Shown in pieces: positions 6,880 through 10,797 of a stretch of DNA of 10,797 bases. The position numbers were made by a program, and so were the translations under genes. The notes beneath the pieces were generated by a model, which saw only the letters and a list, made by a program, of their open reading frames with translations, was not told the origin of the DNA and made no database searches. The stretch lies in assembly GCA_027044005.1 (NCBI GenBank), contig JALUDK010000244.1, positions 1-10,797 of the forward strand. The letters run 5' to 3'. Within the stretch, counting starts at the first letter, position 1, and every line of letters starts with the position of its first letter. The DNA comes from Acidilobaceae archaeon. GTDB taxonomy: Archaea; Thermoproteota; Thermoprotei_A; Sulfolobales; Acidilobaceae.

Positions 6880-7120
6880 CTGGGCTCACCCTCAGTAACG
6901 GGGCCCCGGGGCCCACGGGGTCGCCGGGGCTGGCTAGGGTTTCCTCCACCACGCCTGCTACCGGGGATTCTATGACTAGTATGGCCTTCTCTATCTCAAC
7001 CTCGGCAACCGGCTCGCCCTCCTTGACTCTATCTCCAGGCTTCTTGTGGATGCTCACGATCTTACCCCTCCAGTCGCCCCTCCTGGGCCACAGGTCTGAT
7101 GGGACCTCGACCACTACCAT
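6836..7120 (-). CDS. Stand-alone E2-type lipoyl domain (lipoyl carrier) protein
   Basis: From ATG 7120 the protein has 94 residues, which is one lipoyl domain plus a short Gln/Ala-rich tail. KPGDRVKEGE at 27-36 and the hairpin EIEKAI with Lys45 as the attachment site are typical of 2-oxoacid dehydrogenase E2 lipoyl domains. ESPVAGVVEETLASPGDPV continues the domain. Biotin carriers would show MKM, and GcvH would be longer with another hairpin context. No subunit-binding or acyltransferase domain follows. The frame continues upstream to TTG 7168 (GTG at 7144 is another option). ATG 7120 is preferred because the domain starts exactly there and GGTG lies at 7129-7132. It heads the lipA operon, so it is the probable substrate of the lipoylation enzymes; which enzyme then uses it is unknown. 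Confidence 0.8.
   Translation of the reverse strand: MVVVEVPSDLWPRRGDWRGKIVSIHKKPGDRVKEGEPVAEVEIEKAILVIESPVAGVVEETLASPGDPVGPGAPLLRVSPVGEDQAQSQARQAA
6886..6890 (-). promoter_or_regulatory. Ribosome binding site deciding the lipA TTG start
   Basis: The minus strand reads GGTGA, complementary to the archaeal 16S rRNA 3' end, six bases before TTG 6879. It lies inside the upstream lipoyl-domain gene, supporting overlapping translation. Confidence 0.6.
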
Positions 7121-7169
7121 ACCAGCTACACCTGGCAGGCCCACGGGTTTAGGATCTGTGGTTAGCAAC

Positions 7170-7197
7170 GCTTATAACAAGACCCCTTATTAACCTG
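7170..7197. promoter_or_regulatory. Shared divergent promoter region
   Basis: Two AT-rich elements lie here: TTATAA at 7172-7177, readable on both strands, and TTATTAA around 7189-7195. On the plus strand the first is about 25-30 bases before the expected start of the cytochrome-like mRNA. On the minus strand it would place transcription of the lipoyl operon near 7146, upstream of ATG 7120. Assignment of each element to a strand is inferred. Confidence 0.45.
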
Positions 7198-7206
7198 GTT
7201 AGCTTA

Positions 7207-7212
7207 GAGGTG
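7207..7212 (+). promoter_or_regulatory. Ribosome binding site GAGGTG deciding the start at 7219
   Basis: GAGGTG lies six bases before GTG 7219. The earlier GTG at 7210 is part of this site itself, so 7219 is the better start. Confidence 0.6.
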
Positions 7213-7218
7213 TATACT

Positions 7219-7740
7219 GTGGGCCTTGGCATAACGCGCATATCCATTATACTCTTGCTCCTGATCCTGATTTCGCAAATGGCCACTGTAGCTGTTGTAA
7301 CGCTGGCTGATGAGGATGAGCGGGGCGAGGAGGATGGGGGCGAGGATGAGTTTGCAACTAGCCTAGGGGAGCTGGCGTGGAGCCTGGGTCCCGTTTTGGT
7401 TGCTGCTTTCGCCGCGTATAAGTACAGTCTCCCCTACCAGGCTAGGATGGGGCTCAGGCTACCTGTCAGGTTTAAGCACGTCCTAGACCTACACATCTAT
7501 AGTAGTATAGCCCTGGGGCTAGTTGCGCTTGCCCACGGGTATATGCTACTCGACAAGGCTACCATACTTGAATACGCTATAGGCGCGGTAATAGTGTTCA
7601 TGATGATCACCGGGATCCTGCTACGCTGGTCCAAGAATAGGAGGGTTAAGGCCTACGCTAGGCTGCTGCATACCCAGAGGCTCCTAGCCGTAACCCTGCT
7701 AATACTTGTTGCCATTCATACCGGGGTGAGGGGGGAGTAG
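7219..7740 (+). CDS. Small multi-helix membrane protein, putative diheme cytochrome b
   Basis: Five hydrophobic segments are visible in 173 residues. They lie at about 8-29 (possible signal anchor), 52-69, 92-112, 117-135 and 153-170. An acidic loop (ADEDERGEEDGGEDEF) follows the first, and positive loops lie on the opposite side. His92 and His106 lie 14 apart at the two ends of one helix; His151 and His167 lie 16 apart at the two ends of another. Each face of the membrane thus has one His from each helix, the layout of two b-type hemes as in ferric reductase-like and other diheme cytochromes. I do not recognise a specific family, and electron partners are not encoded nearby. The gene is divergent from the lipoyl operon. 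Membrane location is sure; heme binding is inferred. Confidence 0.65.
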   Translation: MGLGITRISIILLLLILISQMATVAVVTLADEDERGEEDGGEDEFATSLGELAWSLGPVLVAAFAAYKYSLPYQARMGLRLPVRFKHVLDLHIYSSIALGLVALAHGYMLLDKATILEYAIGAVIVFMMITGILLRWSKNRRVKAYARLLHTQRLLAVTLLILVAIHTGVRGE

Positions 7741-7744
7741 CCAC

Positions 7745-7754
7745 GTTATATTTA
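7745..7754 (+). promoter_or_regulatory. TATA box for the PEP carboxykinase gene
   Basis: TTATATTTA at 7746-7754 lies about 40 bases before TTG 7790. The predicted transcript start near 7776 gives a leader of about 14 bases that still contains GGTG at 7779-7782. Confidence 0.5.
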
Positions 7755-7789
7755 CACCGCCCCCGTAATATGCATGGCGGTGCCTGCGA

Positions 7790-9289
7790 TTGGAGGCTGT
7801 AGCCAGGATCCTGAGGGCCCTCGAGGATAGGGCTAGGCTTGTGAGGAACCCTGGGGTGTCGTGGCTTAGGAGGGAGGCCTCCCGCTATGCTGTCCCTAAC
7901 GAGTGGGGTGTGCCCCTATTCAGGTCTAGGGTATGCGCTAGGATGCCCGACGCCACTATAGAGGATGTTAACAAGCTGGAGGGGGGAGAGGCTGCTAGGC
8001 TTGAGGAGGAGTTGAGGCGTGTCGAGGAGTACGTATCCTCCCGGGAGTTTATTGTCGTCGACTCTAGTATTGGATCCTCCCTTGGCTTTAGGCTGAAGGT
8101 GAGGTCTTTTATCTCCTCTACGAGCCCCCACCTGGCTCTCATGTTCTCTACAAACTACTTCCCTGGCCCCGATGATGGGGAGCCGGTGATCTATAGCGTG
8201 GATATACCCGAGTGGCCTAGGAGGCTCGTAACCGTTGACCCGGTTGAGAGGGCCACCATAATACTTGGTAGCGACTACTATGGCGAACTCAAGATGAGCG
8301 CCCTTAGGATGGCCATGAACTATGCCAGGGATCATATGGGGATGCTCGGGGTACACGCCGGTTCTAAGGTGTACCACCTGGAGGGGGCTCCCGGCCGTGG
8401 GCTCGGGGTGCTAGTCTTCGGCCTGAGCGGTACGGGGAAGTCTACGATCACATTCCACCTCCACGAGGGCCAGCTGAGGCAGGGAGAGTGGGTCTCGATA
8501 AGGCAGGACGATATAAACATCCTGACCCGGGGCCTCTACGCCTACGCAACCGAGAGGAACTTCTACCCCAAGACCGACTCCGCCCCGGGTATACCCAACC
8601 TCTACCGGGCGCTAAGGCACCCCGACACGGTGCTCGAGAACGTCTACGTCGAGGATGGGAGAATAGACTTCACCGTGACCAGCGGGTGCCACTCCAACGC
8701 CAGGGCGGTTGCGGTTAGGCACGCGATAGAGGGGGCCGATAATACGTATGATACCCCCAGGATCGACTTCATATTCTTCCTAACCAGGAGGAGCGACATG
8801 CCGGTTGCTGCCAGGCTAACGGGCCCGGAGCAGGCTACTGCATACTTCATGCTCGGCGAGTCGATCAAGACCAGCGCAGGCACCATGGACCCGAGGGAGG
8901 TGGGGAAGCCTGTGAGGGTTCCAGGCTTCGACCCCTTCATAATAGGGCCAAAGTGGATCAACGGCCTCCGCTTCTACGAGGCCCTGTACCTCAACCCGGG
9001 GACCAGGGTCTACATACTCAACACCGGGTACGTGGCGGATAGGAAGGTGACCCCGCGGGACACACTGTCGACGATACTAGCTATAATGAGGGGCGAGGCG
9101 GAGGAGGAGTACGATGAGGCCCTGAACATGTACATGGTCACTAGGGCCCCGGGGGCGGATCTAGAAAAACTGGACCCGCGCAAGGCGATACCGGGCTACA
9201 AGAGCCACATGGTGCAAGCTAGGGAGGAGAGGAGGAAGTACCTACTAGGCAAGTACCCGCAGCTAGCGTTCGCAGCAGACTCAATCTAA
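7790..9289 (+). CDS. pckA: Phosphoenolpyruvate carboxykinase, ATP-type family, divergent
   Basis: This enzyme family converts oxaloacetate plus nucleotide triphosphate to PEP and CO2, the entry to gluconeogenesis. Across 499 residues the family landmarks are present in order: WYGGEMKK-like YYGELKM at 163-169, the metal-ligand His189 (GVHAG), kinase-1a loop GLSGTGKST at 211-219, kinase-2 Asp240-Asp241 (RQDD), LENVYV at 282-287, RIDF at 291-294, and ARLT with Arg342. The N-terminal half is more diverged. The second Lys of E. coli GEMKK, a metal ligand, appears to be Met169, and the adenine-site region is unlike the bacterial enzyme. Nucleotide choice is therefore not certain. Start: TTG 7790 behind GGTG at 7779-7782. 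Codon use changes sharply within the gene near 8440. The family call is strong; activity is inferred. Confidence 0.85.
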   Translation: MEAVARILRALEDRARLVRNPGVSWLRREASRYAVPNEWGVPLFRSRVCARMPDATIEDVNKLEGGEAARLEEELRRVEEYVSSREFIVVDSSIGSSLGFRLKVRSFISSTSPHLALMFSTNYFPGPDDGEPVIYSVDIPEWPRRLVTVDPVERATIILGSDYYGELKMSALRMAMNYARDHMGMLGVHAGSKVYHLEGAPGRGLGVLVFGLSGTGKSTITFHLHEGQLRQGEWVSIRQDDINILTRGLYAYATERNFYPKTDSAPGIPNLYRALRHPDTVLENVYVEDGRIDFTVTSGCHSNARAVAVRHAIEGADNTYDTPRIDFIFFLTRRSDMPVAARLTGPEQATAYFMLGESIKTSAGTMDPREVGKPVRVPGFDPFIIGPKWINGLRFYEALYLNPGTRVYILNTGYVADRKVTPRDTLSTILAIMRGEAEEEYDEALNMYMVTRAPGADLEKLDPRKAIPGYKSHMVQAREERRKYLLGKYPQLAFAADSI

Positions 9290-9331
9290 ACCGGGGGGTC
9301 CAGCCCCAGCCGCATGTATCACGCATGCAAG

Positions 9332-9341
9332 AGAGGCCTCT
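9332..9341. repeat. 10-base perfect palindrome next to the tRNA 3' end
   Basis: AGAGGCCTCT lies one base from the encoded CCA of tRNA-Leu. It may be a processing or termination element, or chance. No T-rich archaeal terminator is visible between the PEP carboxykinase stop and the tRNA. Confidence 0.3.
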
Positions 9342-9342
9342 G

Positions 9343-9430
9343 TGGTGCGGGGGGTGGGATTCGAACCCACGCAGGCCTACGCCAACGGGTCTTAAGCCCG
9401 CCCCCTTTGGCCGGGCTCGGGCACCCCCGC
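9343..9430 (-). tRNA. tRNA-Leu (anticodon UAA), CCA encoded
   Basis: The minus strand folds as a class II tRNA. The acceptor stem is GCGGGGG with CCCCCGC, the T arm GTGGG-TTCGAAT-CCCAC, and the anticodon stem GCGGG/CCCGT around loop CTTAAGA (anticodon TAA). There is a long variable arm (TGGCGTAGGCCTGC), the discriminator is A, and CCA is encoded. The long variable arm and anticodon TAA identify leucine, reading UUA and probably UUG. No intron interrupts the anticodon loop. It is convergent with the PEP carboxykinase gene and divergent from the acyl-CoA dehydrogenase gene. Confidence 0.95.
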
Positions 9431-9465
9431 GCCTCCCCTACTTATTCTTAGGGCTACGGGGGCTC

Positions 9466-9474
9466 CTTATTTTA
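9466..9474. promoter_or_regulatory. AT-rich element in the tRNA-Leu/acyl-CoA dehydrogenase divergent spacer
   Basis: CTTATTTTA on the plus strand reads TAAAATAAG on the minus strand. On plus it gives a transcript start near 9496, just before ATG 9512. On minus it gives one near 9443, about 13 bases before the mature tRNA 5' end. One element may serve both directions. Confidence 0.4.
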
Positions 9475-9511
9475 GTGTCTCGCCCTGGATACGTATTCCT
9501 GGTGGCATGTG

Positions 9512-10561
9512 ATGCTGCTGGATCCTCTCGGCATGCTTCCTGACAGGCTTAGGAGGCTCCTGTTGGAGGAGGTCCCTGCTAGGGCTGGGGAGATTGACAG
9601 GCTTAACAGGGTGCCTGACAGCCTCTTGGATGCCCTGGCCTCTGAGGGCGCCTTTGACGCCGCCTCCCTGGGGCTCGGGGGCCTGCTTGAGGCGGTGAGG
9701 CTCGCTGCTAGGAGTAGTCCTGGGCTGGCCCACGTGATCCTTGTACACGGTACCAGCGTTATTGCCTCTGGAGGCGTGGCTGGGTCTAGGGGCATCGTGG
9801 CCTTTAGCGTCACTGAGCCTGGCGGGGGTAGTGACGTGATCGCTAATCTGAAGACCAGTGCTAGGGAGGAGGGCTCCTCAGCCGTCATTGACGGGGTTAA
9901 GGTCTTCACCAGTAACGCCCTGTACGCGGGGGAGTTCCTGGTCCTAGCCAACGGGCCCGGGGGGCCGACGATGTACCTCGTCCCTAGGGGCAGGGGCGTC
10001 GAGGTGGAGCCTTTGGAGCTTTCCGGGTTCAGGGGGAGCGGTGTCGGCCGTGTAGTGTATAGCGGGGCGAGGGGTGAGAGGGTCGGGGAGCCTGGCCGCG
10101 GCCTGAGGGAGGCCCTCCAGGGCATCAACGTGGGGAGGCTGGGATACGCTGCTATAGCCCTCGGCATGGCCGAGTCTATGGTGGAGGAGGCGTATAGGGC
10201 GGCCTCGGGGAAGAGGGTCTTCGGTAGGGGCCTGCTGGAGCTCCAGGGGCCCCGGTGGATGCTGGCTGAGGTGTATAGGAGGAGCCTCCTCCTACGGGGA
10301 CTAGTCGCCAGTGCCATAGCGGGGGCGAGGGGGTGGACCGTGGACCCGGTGCTTGCTGCTGCCGCCAAGGTTGAGGCGGGCTCCCTGGCTAGGGAGGCCG
10401 TGTGGACGGGGGTCCAGCTCCAGGGCGGGCGTGGCCTGGCCCTTGGGGGCCTCGGGGAGAGGCTGTGGAGGGACTCCCGTGTGCTCGATATAGGTGAGGG
10501 GAGCCGGGAGGTCCTGCTAGACTTCCTGTGGGGTAGGCTTGAGAGGAGGCTGGGAGGGTGA
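9512..10561 (+). CDS. Acyl-CoA dehydrogenase family protein, short
   Basis: This flavoprotein family oxidises acyl-CoA at the alpha-beta bond. Counting from ATG 9512 (349 residues), FSVTEPGGGSD at 98-108 matches the conserved middle-domain TEPxxGSD. QLQGGRG at 302-308, ERLWRDSRV at 316-324 and DIGEGSRE at 326-333 match the C-terminal FAD and active-site motifs, with Glu329 at the catalytic base position. The N-terminal helical domain is about 20-30 residues short: the usual G-x-x-x-Q-K-x-x-Y-L-P-x-L-x-x-G segment before TEP is absent. Start: ATG 9512 or GTG 9509 behind GGTGG at 9501-9505. It overlaps the downstream phosphoesterase by GTGA. Substrate unknown. No other beta-oxidation gene is in view. 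Confidence 0.85.
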   Translation: MLLDPLGMLPDRLRRLLLEEVPARAGEIDRLNRVPDSLLDALASEGAFDAASLGLGGLLEAVRLAARSSPGLAHVILVHGTSVIASGGVAGSRGIVAFSVTEPGGGSDVIANLKTSAREEGSSAVIDGVKVFTSNALYAGEFLVLANGPGGPTMYLVPRGRGVEVEPLELSGFRGSGVGRVVYSGARGERVGEPGRGLREALQGINVGRLGYAAIALGMAESMVEEAYRAASGKRVFGRGLLELQGPRWMLAEVYRRSLLLRGLVASAIAGARGWTVDPVLAAAAKVEAGSLAREAVWTGVQLQGGRGLALGGLGERLWRDSRVLDIGEGSREVLLDFLWGRLERRLGG

Positions 10562-10797
10562 TCATACTCCACGTCTCAGACCCCCACTGCGCGACGGGGG
10601 TGCTGAGGAGGATCCTGGGCGAGGCTAGCTACGACCTGGTCGCCGCTACCGGGGATTATGAGTGCCTCGACACGGCCGAGGCCCTGCTGGGTGCAGGGGG
10701 CCGGGTTGTGGCTGTTACTGGTAACATGGATACCCCCGCGATCCGTAGGCGCCTCCAGGAGGCTGGCGTGCTGGTGGAGGGTAGGGTAGCCACCGTC
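10558..10797 (+). CDS. Calcineurin-like metallophosphoesterase, 3' end outside window
   Basis: The first 80 residues are visible and the frame is open to the window edge. They carry the first three metallophosphoesterase motifs: D8-x-H10 (HVSDPH), GD at 32-33 (TGDYE) and GN at 55-56 (VTGNMD). This resembles the Icc-related predicted phosphoesterases found in archaea; the substrate cannot be told. The start is GTG at 10558, overlapping the acyl-CoA dehydrogenase stop as GTGA, which implies coupled translation in one operon. Confidence 0.8.
   Translation, partial: MIILHVSDPHCATGVLRRILGEASYDLVAATGDYECLDTAEALLGAGGRVVAVTGNMDTPAIRRRLQEAGVLVEGRVATV

Noticed and set aside
6836..7120. Biotin carrier or GcvH identity for the small lipoyl protein
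   Set aside because: Biotin carriers have a Met-Lys-Met hairpin, absent here; GcvH is longer with a different hairpin context. EIEKAI fits E2 lipoyl domains.
7916..8377. 153-codon open frame on the minus strand inside the PEP carboxykinase gene
   Set aside because: No recognisable domain and fully antisense to a conserved protein.
9343..9430. tRNA-Leu as an integration site of an element
   Set aside because: No second copy of the tRNA 3' end and no integrase gene were seen in the window.
9325..9543. Plus-strand open frame over the tRNA region
   Set aside because: It translates the complement of tRNA-Leu and has no protein-like features.
9472..10572. 366-codon open frame on the minus strand
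   Set aside because: It is the antisense shadow of the acyl-CoA dehydrogenase, which has clear family motifs; the minus product is low-complexity Ser/Pro/Leu.

Overview
The window reads as chromosomal DNA of a hyperthermophilic crenarchaeon (Thermoproteota), most likely of Desulfurococcales type. This is inferred from AGG/ATA-rich codon use, frequent TTG and GTG starts with short GGTG or GAGGTG ribosome sites, TATA boxes with very short leaders, a tRNA-Leu with CCA encoded, and archaea-specific families (GNAT-ABC ATPase fusion, secreted Lon-like S16 protease). The exact genus cannot be read from the sequence alone. Genes are packed tightly and no stretch over 100 bases lacks a gene.

Layout from the left. 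(1) The 3' part of a GNAT acetyltransferase-ABC ATPase fusion, then a small protein with a decayed serine-recombinase fold. The latter ends tail to tail with a radical SAM protein of the SplB-like group. (2) Divergent from the radical SAM gene is a membrane-anchored extracytoplasmic protein, which ends tail to tail with a large secreted, membrane-tethered Lon-like serine protease. (3) Upstream of the protease on the minus strand lies a compact lipoylation cluster: stand-alone lipoyl domain protein, lipoyl synthase LipA, and an LplA/LipM-type octanoyl or lipoyl transferase. The three genes overlap, and the protease follows 39 bases later. (4) Divergent from that cluster is a small membrane protein whose four histidines are placed like those of a diheme cytochrome b. 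After it comes a divergent ATP-type phosphoenolpyruvate carboxykinase. (5) A tRNA-Leu(UAA) lies on the minus strand. (6) At the right are a short acyl-CoA dehydrogenase and, overlapping it by GTGA, the start of a metallophosphoesterase cut by the window edge.

The most coherent unit is the lipoyl module. An octanoyl or lipoyl transferase could load Lys45 of the small carrier, and LipA could insert the two sulfurs. The carrier has no E2 core or subunit-binding domain, so its partner enzyme is not visible here. Two convergent gene pairs each share the palindrome CTAG as the stop of both genes. No insertion sequence, CRISPR array or prophage is visible.
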